Below, in pieces: positions 54,771-64,000 of a DNA stretch of 64,000 bases. Where the stretch lies: NCBI GenBank assembly GCA_031253985.1, contig JAIRVH010000229.1, forward strand, positions 1-64,000, in the 5' to 3' direction. The position numbers and the translations under genes were made by a program. Every line of letters begins with the position of its first letter. Positions within the stretch are counted from its first letter, which is position 1. The stretch comes from Sphingobacterium sp. Its GTDB lineage: Bacteria; Bacteroidota; Bacteroidia; Sphingobacteriales; Sphingobacteriaceae. The notes beneath the pieces were generated by a model, which saw only the letters and a list, made by a program, of their open reading frames with translations, had not been told where the DNA came from and did no database searches.

Positions 54771-55679
54771 TTATGGCATATTCCATTTAATTGCTACCGA
54801 AGTATAAAAGGTCGGTGAAAACCGGGGATCTTCCTGCGTTTTATTCTTGAATAAACTTTTTAAGGAGCGATCGTTTTCGACATACAATCTGGCCAGCGTA
54901 CTGCCTCCTGTCAGCTGGAGCTTGAGGCTCTTGCCTAGATTGAACTGCGGCTGAAGCCCAGCTGTCAATAACATAAAACCACCTAAAGTAGATTTTCCAT
55001 TCTTCTCGCGCTCTGCAGTCATTCCGTCCAAATTAAGGACAGCGCGTAGATCCATCAATTCGTTGACATGGTAGGATGCGGATAGACCTTGCGGAAAATT
55101 CACATTAAACTTCACTTTTCCATTTGTTTTCCAGTCAAAATACAAGCCAGGTAAGATCATTGGCACCCCAAAACTATTGCTCAACACAGGGCCAAAACCA
55201 AAAGCTAAATTCGGTCTAAATTTTTTGATAAAAAGCACTCCCCCCTGACCCAGTACATCCTTACCATTTACTTTAACGAGGTCTGAATAAATCCCAACGG
55301 AGGCGAAAGTCAATAGAGACCAATTTTTCCTTAATGAGGTCAGGTATTGAAGTCCCATTTCTGCATTGAGCATTTCAGTCGGAAATAAGGGTTCTTCATA
55401 CCCTCTATTTTCCATCTTTGCATAAGCTGCCCCTATCTTCCAGGACCAGCGTTTTATATTGCCAGAAGAGTCCATTTTGGTAGATAGTGGAACTTCCAGG
55501 TTAAACTGTATTCTCCTAAAATCGCTCTTTGAACCTGTCTTAACACTATCTTCAGGGCGAATATAATTTGATAGTGGGACATAATCCACAGCAACCTGTC
55601 CCGATACTGCATTTTGAGCATGTGCAGTCAGCGTAGTAAAACCGCTGAGTATAACTGCACATAATACTTGTTTCCTCAT
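54771..55679 (-). CDS. DUF6268-type outer-membrane protein
   Basis: This 302-residue protein has a signal peptide (ends TAHAQ) and a barrel-like pattern of alternating strands (VAVDYVPLSNYIRPED, FNLEVPLSTKMDS, GFGPVLSNSFGVPMILPG, YTSVAIKWN). It is probably a beta-barrel of unknown function. The gene ends head-on against the LytTR gene with no intergenic base. Confidence 0.6.
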   Translation of the reverse strand: MRKQVLCAVILSGFTTLTAHAQNAVSGQVAVDYVPLSNYIRPEDSVKTGSKSDFRRIQFNLEVPLSTKMDSSGNIKRWSWKIGAAYAKMENRGYEEPLFPTEMLNAEMGLQYLTSLRKNWSLLTFASVGIYSDLVKVNGKDVLGQGGVLFIKKFRPNLAFGFGPVLSNSFGVPMILPGLYFDWKTNGKVKFNVNFPQGLSASYHVNELMDLRAVLNLDGMTAEREKNGKSTLGGFMLLTAGLQPQFNLGKSLKLQLTGGSTLARLYVENDRSLKSLFKNKTQEDPRFSPTFYTSVAIKWNMP

Positions 55680-55817
55680 GTTTTTTCAACAAAGGAAGCT
55701 TTTGGACTGCTCAAGCACCAATCTTTTTGATATAGTGCATGTATACGTTGACCAAATGCAAATTTATCGCGATGTCAAAAAATTTATAACGGCAAGAAGA
55801 GCAGATCAAAAGCAATG

Positions 55818-56579
55818 TTATAGATTAAAATCACACATTGCCGGCATATTAATTTCCTTTACACAGCTTGCCGCCGAAGTAGAGATAATAAATCGTAATG
55901 CCTGAATTACATCTTGCAATGGAATAAGATTACCTTGTGTTTGTACAATAACGTTTTCTATTGTTTCATTATGATCAAATTCTGTCGCTAAATAGCCCAA
56001 ATTTAATATGGAAACACCTATTTTATCTTTTCTAAGGTTTTCTCGTAAGGAATGGACAACACCACGTAATGCAAACTTTGTCGCAGAGAATGCAACTTCT
56101 TTTCCATTGTGGTTATCTAAACCCCAAGTAGAACCAATCAATATAATCTTAGCGTTGGACGATTGTCTTAAATTATCTATTACCGACTGTACATTTAAAA
56201 TGCAAGACGTAATATTCGTATTGATTAAGTTTACTATTTCGGAGGCGCTGCTATCTGCAAAGTTATACGCTTCCGTAAATGCATCTTTTTCCCATATCCC
56301 AACATTATAGATAAAATAATCAATCCGCTGATTTCCTATTATCGCCTTTATCCTCTCCGAAGATTCTTTCGGTTGGGATAGATCGGTAGCAATCCATCGG
56401 ATGTCTGAATTGGCACTTAAATAATTTGGTTCATTCCTGGAAATACCAAATATTAGATCATTCTCATTTGGCAAATTCAACGCTATAGCTCTGCCTAATC
56501 CCTTACTTATACCAAAAATCAAATATGTCTTGCCACCTGTTTTCAATATCTCTACTGTTTTGTTGTGCTCGGATGCCAT
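55818..56579 (-). CDS. SDR family protein lacking the catalytic Tyr
   Basis: This 253-residue protein has the Rossmann cofactor motif GISKGLGRA near residue 23 and the Ser of IGSTWG at about 150. The YxxxK motif reads FSATK, with Phe164 (codon TTC at 56088-56090) and Lys168. The tyrosine that donates the proton in SDR reduction is therefore missing. It could be a non-catalytic or altered enzyme. The rest aligns well with SDR length and order. It is a single gene. Confidence 0.8.
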   Translation of the reverse strand: MASEHNKTVEILKTGGKTYLIFGISKGLGRAIALNLPNENDLIFGISRNEPNYLSANSDIRWIATDLSQPKESSERIKAIIGNQRIDYFIYNVGIWEKDAFTEAYNFADSSASEIVNLINTNITSCILNVQSVIDNLRQSSNAKIILIGSTWGLDNHNGKEVAFSATKFALRGVVHSLRENLRKDKIGVSILNLGYLATEFDHNETIENVIVQTQGNLIPLQDVIQALRFIISTSAASCVKEINMPAMCDFNL

Positions 56580-56615
56580 TTTTTTCTTAGTTTTAAATAA
56601 CCACTAAGATAAGAT

Positions 56616-57464
56616 TTATTTTATAGCCTCCACTTTGAATCCCTTTTCTCGGAGTAAGGTAATCAGCCCCTGATCACCGGCCAAATGCCCTGCGCCAACG
56701 GCAATAAAACAGGATTCTTCATTGATCATAGGGGGTATCAGGTTACTCCAATTCAAATTTCTCCCAATTAACAATTTTTCTTTTTGTTCTTTCGTCATCC
56801 AGGTTGGATCTTGGAGCAATTTTGTCAACTCTTCCAAATTCTCTGATTTATAAGCTTGAACCATCTTGACTGTCAATGCCGGATATTTGTCCAACTGAAA
56901 AACAGTTTCCATAAACAATTTGGGCGTAATGAGATCTTTTAATAAATTAAACTGAAAATCAGGCGTTTCCAGCTCCCCAATTATCTTTCCTTGATTGGAC
57001 GCGAGTGCAGCTAATTCAACCTCATAGGACTTCATCTTTGTTGGATCGGGGCAATTAAACCCCTTCATTGAGAATAGGGAGATCACCGCAACAGGTGATG
57101 CATAATCCAGCAATTTGATGGAAAGCTGCTGTGCAAGCAGTACACTATCCATTTTTTTGATCTCATCCTCAGAAAATGCCTTTATAAAATTAGGATCCGA
57201 AACAGCAAATGCCTGCAGGGATTTGGCATTTTCAGGTTTCGAAAGGTCTACTTCGAAAACTATCTTTTTACTCGAATTGAACGCATCCAAATTTTTTTGT
57301 TTGATGACAAAATCATCTGGACACAACATATGGATAGTACCGAACAGATAAGAATCCTGTTTCAGACCATTACCGGAAATTTTCCACAACATAGAACTGT
57401 CCTGGGCGAAGCTGCAAAAAACAACGAAAAGAAGCAGCACTGATAGAGTTGATATTTTTTTCAT
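56616..57464 (-). CDS. TraB/GumN family protein
   Basis: The start is set at MKKISTLSVLLLFVVFC (57464), which gives a signal peptide ending SFAQ. The frame extends to 57599 without such a signal. The domain begins LWKISGNGLKQDSYLFGTIHMLCPDD and ends with GNLW-like ILIGRNLNW and CFIAVGAGHLAGDQGLITLL, typical of TraB/GumN proteins with two GTIH/GHL motifs. Proposed to be metal-dependent proteases, but the role here is unknown. Confidence 0.9.
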   Translation of the reverse strand: MKKISTLSVLLLFVVFCSFAQDSSMLWKISGNGLKQDSYLFGTIHMLCPDDFVIKQKNLDAFNSSKKIVFEVDLSKPENAKSLQAFAVSDPNFIKAFSEDEIKKMDSVLLAQQLSIKLLDYASPVAVISLFSMKGFNCPDPTKMKSYEVELAALASNQGKIIGELETPDFQFNLLKDLITPKLFMETVFQLDKYPALTVKMVQAYKSENLEELTKLLQDPTWMTKEQKEKLLIGRNLNWSNLIPPMINEESCFIAVGAGHLAGDQGLITLLREKGFKVEAIK

Positions 57465-57543
57465 AGGATCATATAAATTGGTTTTATCTGTTTTAAAAAA
57501 AAGAATGCCTTTTCTTAAAAAATCATCATCCTTGTTTAAACGA

Positions 57544-57756
57544 TTAAATGTTTGTGCCAAAAAATTCCTGATGCTGTCTTTCGCTCTTGATATCTTCAAT
57601 ATTTTTTTCGACCAGCCACGCCTTAAAATGTTCTGGATCCTGCGGTGTAAAGTGGATTACATCACCGGATTTTAAAAGTAGGGAAAATATTCCGCAAGAG
57701 GCAGCGAACTTTATGATTTCATTAGAATGGTATCCGAGTTGGGAAAAATATTCCAT
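57544..57756 (-). CDS. Small protein of unknown function
   Basis: This 70-residue protein (MEYFSQLGYHSNEIIKFAASCGI ... SGDVIHFTPQDPEHFKAWLVE) has no signal or membrane segment. The sequence reads as real protein. It starts 292 bp upstream of the TraB start and could be in one unit with it. No family is recognised. The region 57757-58139 upstream of it is AT-rich without a gene. Confidence 0.5.
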   Translation of the reverse strand: MEYFSQLGYHSNEIIKFAASCGIFSLLLKSGDVIHFTPQDPEHFKAWLVEKNIEDIKSERQHQEFFGTNI

Positions 57757-58139
57757 TTTTTATTCAATTCTAGAAATATATGCTTTACATGCAAATACAC
57801 GTCTATTTCGACAGCTATCGTTTAGAAAGCATGTTAATTTTTTATTTTCTCTCAGTTTTATAATTCATTCAAATATCGTAAATTATTTCAAATATTTCAC
57901 CAAACAGATTATTAATTTAATTGTTATTTTCACAAATTAAATAGACAATTAACAACCAATTTAACTCAAAAACACAAAAAACTATAATTCAAACCCATAA
58001 CACGAAATAATTATTTTGTTATTCCTTACCACAAAACTTACAATTAATCGATATGGAGCAACAACCTAATCTGTCAAATCGTATAACAAATAGTTCTTTT
58101 ATCCTCGAGAGAAGCCAAATTTCACATAATCATATTCTT

Positions 58140-58625
58140 TCGGAATGGCATGTTTTGTCTACATTAAGCTGGCAGAAATATTATGCGATGGCCTAGACAA
58201 AGCAAGCTTATACAGAAATGTACAACAAGTTATCCACTTCTGGGATAAAATCGCCTTTCCCAAAGCAGAAAGATGCCATTTTGATCCCGCCATTCTTCAG
58301 ATATTAGGAATAAAGCTGAAAATAAACTGAAATCCAGTGGATACGTCATCGATAGTTTAGAATCCAGCCTATGGTATGTTTTGGAAAAAGAAAATTATAT
58401 AGACAATTTTTTAGGTATTATTAATCTTGGAGGGGATACTGATACCGGAGCAGCCATCGCTAGAGGACTAGCAGGTCTATATTATGGTGAGAAATCAATT
58501 CCTAGAAACTGGTTATTAAATTCAGTCAGTTACGAAGACATTGACAACTTAATCAATACACTGTTAGCCAGCTACCAGTGCATTGATTCAAAAAGGCCGT
58601 CCTTTGCCTGTTTCGACAGAGAGCT
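58140..58625 (+). pseudogene. ADP-ribosylglycohydrolase, C-terminal remnant
   Basis: Two frames join across a one-base shift near 58305-58315. The first reads KLAEILCDGLDKAS. The second reads SSGYVIDSLESSLWYVLEKENY, then INLGGDTDTGAAIARGLAGLYYG and IPRNWLLN, ending near 58580. NLGGDTDT with AAIARGLAG is the metal-binding signature of ADP-ribosyl-glycohydrolases, which release ADP-ribose from modified proteins. The N-terminal half is missing. Confidence 0.8.
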
Positions 58626-59034
58626 CCAAACTTTTCACAAATTGTCTCCATCCGTCTATGCAAATTGCATAACATTCAATTTCAGGCTGTAAGCCAATAT
58701 GTTCGAGTTGCAATACGGTTCTATTTTCCATTTCAATGATATTCCAAACGATCATTGTGCCAACCCATTCCTTTTGATTTTTCAGTCCAGGAACCGCGAT
58801 CAATGAATCTTCAACATACCAAACAACTTTTTCATTTTTCTGTAATTCTTCGACCCGTATTGTTTTATAAATCTGATCCCCAAAGCGAACGGTAAACCGA
58901 TCATTTTTGCTGTTTGCAGATCCTTCAAACAGTGTTGTCCACCAAAATGGTATTTCGTCTGTCAATACCTTAAATACCTGACCTGCTGATCTGCTCAGTT
59001 GAATTGTTTGGCTATAATTTTCTGTTGTCATCAT
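58588..59034 (-). CDS. SRPBCC (AHSA1/START-like) domain protein
   Basis: This 148-residue cytoplasmic protein has the SRPBCC start (SQTIQLSRSAGQVFKVLTDEIPFWWTTLFEG) and end (LQLEHIGLQPEIECYAICIDGW). This fold binds hydrophobic ligands, or acts as an Hsp90 activator-like domain. The gene overlaps the end of the ADP-ribosylglycohydrolase remnant and is convergent with it. Confidence 0.85.
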   Translation of the reverse strand: MMTTENYSQTIQLSRSAGQVFKVLTDEIPFWWTTLFEGSANSKNDRFTVRFGDQIYKTIRVEELQKNEKVVWYVEDSLIAVPGLKNQKEWVGTMIVWNIIEMENRTVLQLEHIGLQPEIECYAICIDGWRQFVKSLELSVETGKGRPF

Positions 59035-59241
59035 CTATTTTGTTGAATATGACATAACGGTCTCGATTTCCCTTATGATTCACGAATTTATAGATACATT
59101 TTTCATTTGATCTTAGCATAAGACAAGTTTTTATTTTTTCATCAGGACAGTGCATGACGGATACTTCAGATTTATTACTGATAATAGCAATATTACTTTT
59201 ATATTCCAACAACAAGTTACGAATCAAATCTTAAACCATCC

Positions 59242-61890
59242 ATGAAGACTGTGCTCCAAAAATCAGGAATATTAGGATTGCTGATCATAATAAATCTCTC
59301 GGCCTTCGCCCAGAAACTCGGTGTAATTGACCTTAAGGTAGAACATCTAAAGGATCCATTGGCCATTGAAACCACAACTCCGAGATTGAGCTGGAAAATA
59401 ACCTCTACCGAAAAAAACACACAACAATCAGAATATGAAATTCGGGTCGGAACTAACAAAACTTCATTAAGCAAGGGAAAAGATCTAGTATGGAAAAACC
59501 ACGCTATCACTGACCAATCTATATGGATTGATTATGCTGGGTCTCCGTTGCAGTCAAAGAAAAAATATTTCTGGCAAGTCCGGGTGAAAGATAATCATGG
59601 GAACAGATCGGCGTGGTCCACGATTGGATTCTTTCAAATTGGAATGGCGGCCTCTGATTGGCATGCCCAATGGATCACTGTGTCTGGAAACGACACTTCG
59701 GCCCAAAGTCCGCTTTTCAGAAAGGAATTTACACTGAAAAAAAAGATAAAGTCTGCCATGGCTTATATTACAGCAAAAGGGCTGTATGAAGCCAAGCTCA
59801 ATGGTCTCCGTGTAAGTGATACCTATTTTGCTCCGGGATGGACCAGTTACAAGAATCAGCTGCAATACCAAGTTTACGATGTTACCTCATTTCTGACAAT
59901 TGGTCCCAATGTTATTGGTGCAAGTCTTGGTAATGGCTGGTATAAAGGTCGTATAGGATTTGGAAACCAACATAATTTTTATGGCAACACACGTGCATTG
60001 CTTTTGCAGCTTGAAGTCGAATATACAGATGGCACAAAGGAAACGATAAAGACAGATAAAAGCTGGAAATACACCTATGGGCCAATTATGGCTTCCGATA
60101 TTTACGATGGTGAGCGCTATGACGCAAGAATGGAAATTGCTGGTTGGGATAGTGCCGGATTTAAGCAAGATAACAAATGGACGGCAGTAGGATTAATGAA
60201 CAAGGGAACAGAAAAACTTATCGCTATGAGCGGTCCTCCTGTAAGGAAACACGAGCAGTTTAAAGCCCTTAGGGTTTTCAAAACACCAAATGGAGATACT
60301 GTTGTCGATTTTGGTCAAAATTTGGTAGGCTGGGCTACATTAAAATCGCAAGGCCCTGCCGGGACAAAGATTACATTAAGTCATGCTGAAGTACTTACAA
60401 AGGAGGGCAACTTTTATACAGAAAATCTGCGATCGGCGAAGGCCCAAAACAGTTACATTTTAAAAGGAGGAGCCGAACAAATATTTGAACCGCATTTTAC
60501 TTTTCAGGGCTTTAGATATGTCAAAGTCGAGGGCTATCCAGGAGAATTAAAAGTCGATAACATAACCGCTGTTGCCCTTTATTCAGATATGCAGACAACC
60601 GGCAAATTCGCAACTTCCAATCCCCTGATCAACCAATTACAGCACAATATTCAATGGGGACAAAAAGGAAATTTTTTGGATGTACCTACCGACTGTCCAC
60701 AACGCGATGAGCGTTTAGGCTGGACAGGTGATGCACAGGCTTTTGCCAATACGGCGGCCTACAATATGGATGTCGCAGGGTTCTTCAGCAAATGGCTAAG
60801 AGATGTGAAGGCCGATCAACAGCCCAGCGGCCTCATTCCACACGTGGTACCGAATGTGCTCGGGACCAACGACGGTGCATCAGCCGGTTGGGCCGACGTC
60901 TCCACAATCATTCCTTGGGACATGTATGTTGCTTACGGAGATCGCAGTGTACTGGAAACACAATATGAAAGTATGCAAAAATGGGTAAATTATATTCGTT
61001 CTGTAGCGAAAAATAATCTTTGGAATACAGGTTTTCATTTTGGGGACTGGCTTTTCTACCGTCCAAATGACGATAATGATGGAAGAGCTGCTGTAACAGA
61101 TAAATATCTCATCGCACAGACCTTTTATGCCCATTCGACACAACTATTGATTAACGCCGCGGAGGTCCTAGGCAAAAAAGAGGACGCTGCGAAATACAGG
61201 GCATTACTTTCTGATATCAAAGCAGCTTTTGCAAAGGAGTATATGACCGCAACTGGCCGGTTAGTATCCAGTACACAGACAGCTTATGTATTGGCACTTC
61301 AATTTGATATGCTTCCCGAAGAACTCCGGGCTGCATGTGCTGATCGCCTTGTTGCCAACATCCGTGACTATGGCAACCACCTCACCACCGGTTTCTTAGG
61401 CACCCCCTATATATGCCATGTACTGACACGATTTGGATACAACGATGTTGCTTACGACCTGTTGATGCAGGAGAGTTACCCATCGTGGCTCTATCCTGTA
61501 AAAATGGGCGCCACCACCATCTGGGAACGATGGGACGGTATTAAACCCGATGGTTCGTTTCAAACTCCAGACATGAACTCCTATAATCACTATGCCTATG
61601 GTGCCATTGGTGACTGGATGTATCGAACCATAGCAGGAATTAACTCCTTAGCTGCTGATCCGGGTTATAAAACTATTGTTATAGCACCAAAACCAGGTGG
61701 TAAATTAACCAAAGCCTCGGCAGAACTTGAGACGCTATATGGCACCGTGAAATCGGCTTGGGTGCTAGAAAATAATATACTGAAATTGGATGTCACCATC
61801 CCTGCCAATACTAGAGCAAAAATTGTTCTCACCCGTTCCGACCATGAGATAGGTTCGGGCACCTACCATTTTGAAAGCAGCATCAAATAA
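59242..61890 (+). CDS. GH78 alpha-L-rhamnosidase
   Basis: This 882-residue protein has a signal peptide (ends SAFAQ), then Ig-like and jelly-roll domains (LRLSWKI-like TPRLSWKITS; YITAKGLYEAKLNG). A catalytic (alpha/alpha)6 barrel follows with the GH78 hallmark DCPQRDERLGWTGDAQ (about 481-497) and the general-base region TIWERWDG (about 760). It removes terminal L-rhamnose from pectin- or flavonoid-type glycosides in the periplasm. The AraC regulator is convergent and next to it, with a terminator between. Confidence 0.93.
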   Translation: MKTVLQKSGILGLLIIINLSAFAQKLGVIDLKVEHLKDPLAIETTTPRLSWKITSTEKNTQQSEYEIRVGTNKTSLSKGKDLVWKNHAITDQSIWIDYAGSPLQSKKKYFWQVRVKDNHGNRSAWSTIGFFQIGMAASDWHAQWITVSGNDTSAQSPLFRKEFTLKKKIKSAMAYITAKGLYEAKLNGLRVSDTYFAPGWTSYKNQLQYQVYDVTSFLTIGPNVIGASLGNGWYKGRIGFGNQHNFYGNTRALLLQLEVEYTDGTKETIKTDKSWKYTYGPIMASDIYDGERYDARMEIAGWDSAGFKQDNKWTAVGLMNKGTEKLIAMSGPPVRKHEQFKALRVFKTPNGDTVVDFGQNLVGWATLKSQGPAGTKITLSHAEVLTKEGNFYTENLRSAKAQNSYILKGGAEQIFEPHFTFQGFRYVKVEGYPGELKVDNITAVALYSDMQTTGKFATSNPLINQLQHNIQWGQKGNFLDVPTDCPQRDERLGWTGDAQAFANTAAYNMDVAGFFSKWLRDVKADQQPSGLIPHVVPNVLGTNDGASAGWADVSTIIPWDMYVAYGDRSVLETQYESMQKWVNYIRSVAKNNLWNTGFHFGDWLFYRPNDDNDGRAAVTDKYLIAQTFYAHSTQLLINAAEVLGKKEDAAKYRALLSDIKAAFAKEYMTATGRLVSSTQTAYVLALQFDMLPEELRAACADRLVANIRDYGNHLTTGFLGTPYICHVLTRFGYNDVAYDLLMQESYPSWLYPVKMGATTIWERWDGIKPDGSFQTPDMNSYNHYAYGAIGDWMYRTIAGINSLAADPGYKTIVIAPKPGGKLTKASAELETLYGTVKSAWVLENNILKLDVTIPANTRAKIVLTRSDHEIGSGTYHFESSIK

Positions 61891-61896
61891 TCATAA

Positions 61897-61940
61897 AAGC
61901 CACGTCATACGACGTGGCCTTAAACTAAACATATGAAACA
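61897..61940. terminator. GCCACRTC cassette between GH78 and AraC genes
   Basis: AAGCCACGTC (61897-61906) and GACGTGGCCTT (61911-61921) form a perfect stem, then AACTAAACATATGA. It is bidirectional and is the same cassette type as at 7475. Confidence 0.8.
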
Positions 61941-62830
61941 ATTGAATTTTCAGTATAACGCTGATCATAGCGTAAAATATATTCTTTCGGTGTGCAACCA
62001 ATAATCTGTTTAAATACGCGGTTAAAATTTGTAATACTATTGAAACCGCAGTTATAAGCAATAAATGAGATATTTTCCAGATGAAGGTGATCTCTGCCCA
62101 ATTGATGGCAAACCTCATTAATCCGTATACGGTTAAGATACCCCACTAAGGTCATCCCGCAGTGTTTTTTAAAATAACGGCAAAATGCCTGTGGCGACAG
62201 ATGTGCTCTCTCTGCTACGCTTTCTAATGTAAGTCCATGTCTAAAATATGTATTGATATAATGACAAACCTCTTCAATACGTTTATTTTTTCCAGTTGTG
62301 CAAATAGCAGACTCCATATATTCGGGACAAAGTGGATCTGTCTTTTTTGAAATTTGAGACAATGTCCTCAGCAAATAGAAAAAATGCATCATTTTTTCTA
62401 TTTTTTCCGATTGTTTTAACAACATGATTCGATTGGACACCACTTCAAAATCCAGCTCAGGGATCTTAAATCCCTTGGAATCCTGCCGAAGAAATTGCTC
62501 TAGTGATTGAAACTCACCCAACATAAAAAGCTGTTTCAATCTCCCTCCCGGATCAAAAAAGATAGAAATCGAACTTGCGGCATCACCGGCCTTATCTTCG
62601 GAAATAGATTTGAATACATGCGCTTGATGTGCACCGATAAAAAAGATATCGTTTTCCTTAAAAGGATGCAGGGTTTCATCCACAAGCAACACACCTTTTC
62701 CTTTTGTAATCCACATCAATTGAGCTTCTTGATGCCGATGCAGATGCGGGTAGAAAGATTCCGATATATCCTCCTGAACAGTTATGCTCTGCCCCTGTAT
62801 CACAGGAATATTAAACTGTAACGTTTTCAT
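61925..62830 (-). CDS. AraC family regulator with cupin domain
   Basis: This 301-residue protein has a cupin sensor (HRHQEAQLMWITKGKGVLLVDETLHPF) and a C-terminal AraC double helix-turn-helix (LTLESVAERAHLSPQAFCRYFKKHCG ... FIAYNCGFNSITNFNRVFKQIIGCTPKEY). It is convergent with the rhamnosidase and could respond to a sugar released by it, which is inference. Confidence 0.92.
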   Translation of the reverse strand: MKTLQFNIPVIQGQSITVQEDISESFYPHLHRHQEAQLMWITKGKGVLLVDETLHPFKENDIFFIGAHQAHVFKSISEDKAGDAASSISIFFDPGGRLKQLFMLGEFQSLEQFLRQDSKGFKIPELDFEVVSNRIMLLKQSEKIEKMMHFFYLLRTLSQISKKTDPLCPEYMESAICTTGKNKRIEEVCHYINTYFRHGLTLESVAERAHLSPQAFCRYFKKHCGMTLVGYLNRIRINEVCHQLGRDHLHLENISFIAYNCGFNSITNFNRVFKQIIGCTPKEYILRYDQRYTENSIVSYV

Positions 62831-62982
62831 AGTATGTTAGTATTTAGGTTACTTAACATTGGTATACTAAATATAAACAACTGACACAACATATTGATAC
62901 AAGTCAATCAAACATCCATTAAAATATCAAAATTTGCCCATTATTGGATAATTTTTGCATGCTTACACGCAAGGGTTTAGTA

Positions 62983-63015
62983 AAATAAGGGGAGTATATT
63001 GGACTCCCCTTATTT
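62983..63015 (-). terminator. Terminator of the DUF5007 gene
   Basis: AAATAAGGGGAGT (62983-62995) pairs with ACTCCCCTTATTT (63003-63015), perfect over 13 bp, immediately beyond the DUF5007 stop codon. The rest of 62831-63015 holds the AraC promoter region, with no ORF. Confidence 0.9.
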
Positions 63016-64000
63016 TTATTGCGTAATACGCGTTACAGTCGGCAGTTGCACCCGAACTTCATAGGTACCTTCCATCAAAATTTGGAATCCAAAAACAGGG
63101 TTTACGTTACTAGCAGTCAATCCGTCTATTTGGGCATACTTCATTGGAATACGGTAATAATTGAGAAATCCCCAATCCGTTCCATCTTTTCCGATTAATT
63201 TGGCCAACGGAAAAGGTGCAACTTCAAAATCACAGATCATTGAATTGTCTGTAACCTGTACAGGGTTAAACTTCACATGAGATTCGAACATTGGACGGTC
63301 GCCTCTTTTGATCACCTCCCCATTTTTAGGATTGAAAGCATTCCCATTTTTATCTACAATCTTTAAAATAACACGTGCGCCATCATTCGAGATCTTTGTA
63401 CAGGTAACTTTGGGAGCGGTGATTCCCGTAAAAACCTCTGCAGCAGTTGATCCAGAAGCCGCTTGATAGGTAACTTTAAACATATCATCAATGGTAGGTT
63501 CTACAATCTCAATAGTAGCCAATTTAGGAAATATCCGCTCTCCTCTTGGATTCGTCATTTTGACATCGAAATTGAAACGGCCCAAAGGTAGATTGGCGGA
63601 TGCCCGATTAAAAACCAGCTGTCAACTGACGGTATTGAATTCCATTGGTGTTTTCTTTACCGTTTCTCTCTTTTTATTCAACAGTTCAACCGTTGTATCA
63701 GTTTCGGCATTGAAAACTAAACCAGGTTTAAAAGTTAGGATGTCAAATTCTTTAAAAAAAACATCCGGTGCAGGCTGCCCCGTTGCTTCGTCCTTTAAAT
63801 TTAATAATTCAAACGTATATGGTGGAGTGGAACCATCTGTATTGATGCGGTCAGACATCGTAAGCGACATTCCACGTTTACAAAAGATCGTATTGTCTTT
63901 ATAGCGAATACCTTCACTCAAAAAGCCGTTTTCAATCTTTTTGCATCCAGAAGTCAATGCAAAAACAAACACCAGGCTATATAATATTTTTAAATTCGTT
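63016..64000 (-). pseudogene. DUF5007-type lipoprotein gene with an in-frame stop, start outside window
   Basis: The frame runs without shift from the window edge (NLKILYSLVFVFALTSGC, a lipoprotein signal whose ATG lies beyond 64000) to the stop at 63016. It is broken once by TGA at 63622-63624, between EFNTVS and QLVFNRASANLPLGRF. The joined protein of about 320 residues matches DUF5007 proteins that accompany SusCD systems. It may be a pseudogene, a recent mutation, or a sequence error, since the rest is intact. Confidence 0.75.

Noticed and set aside
59012..59227. 71-residue minus-strand ORF upstream of the SRPBCC gene
   Set aside because: It overlaps the SRPBCC start, has no family signs, and lies in the promoter region of the rhamnosidase gene.
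1..64000. tRNA, rRNA or CRISPR arrays
   Set aside because: No cloverleaf with a T-loop, rRNA segment, or regular direct-repeat/spacer array was noticed.

Overview
The window looks like chromosomal DNA of a Bacteroidota bacterium, most like the Sphingobacteriaceae (Sphingobacterium/Pedobacter). The evidence is two SusC/SusD pairs, a one-protein hybrid two-component sensor (HTCS), FecR/ECF regulation, many lipoproteins with short signal peptides, and promoters with the Bacteroidota -7 box TAnnTTTG. No rRNA, tRNA or CRISPR array was seen.

Region 1 (1-9.4 kb) is an accessory, partly decayed area. It holds three copies of a small secreted NTF2-like protein, a broken Fic gene, an MFS/hydrolase pair with a divergent HxlR regulator, the tail of an IS3-type transposase, an SH3 protein, a SUFU-domain protein followed by a broken fragment that may be a toxin remnant, and two copies of a 212-bp repeat.

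Region 2 (9.6-30.5 kb) is a polysaccharide utilisation locus, all on the minus strand. One operon encodes SusC, SusD, a SusE-like protein and a DUF4832 protein. A second encodes another DUF4832 protein, two GH2 enzymes and a GH35-like C-terminal module. A beta-helix protein and the HTCS lie between them. Both operon promoters carry two TTTTGTAC-type half-sites exactly 21 bp apart, 32-33 bp upstream of a TAnnTTTG box, which I infer to be the HTCS target.

Region 3 (30.6-38.4 kb) has a large TPR protein, two more NTF2-like copies, and an FtsX/MacB-type permease. Tandem palindromes (TGTNCG-N4-CGNACA) precede the two copies and the permease. A CsbD-like gene closes the region.

Region 4 (38.5-45.7 kb) is an ECF sigma / FecR / SusC / SusD cluster.

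Region 5 (45.7-64 kb) is mixed: lipoproteins, a sixth, deleted NTF2-like copy, a Crp/Fnr regulator with a RidA protein, an LVIVD-type lipoprotein, a LytS/LytTR pair, an SDR protein lacking its catalytic tyrosine, a TraB protein, broken GT39 and ADP-ribosylglycohydrolase genes, a GH78 rhamnosidase with a convergent AraC regulator, and a DUF5007 lipoprotein gene with an in-frame stop.

The most unusual signal is the six-copy NTF2-like family. All six copies share a promoter with an invariant 35-bp spacing. Two copies carry the same 72-bp insertion directly after the start codon, which introduces a stop and a hairpin while the rest of each gene stays open. A terminator-like cassette associated with these genes is also scattered elsewhere in the window.
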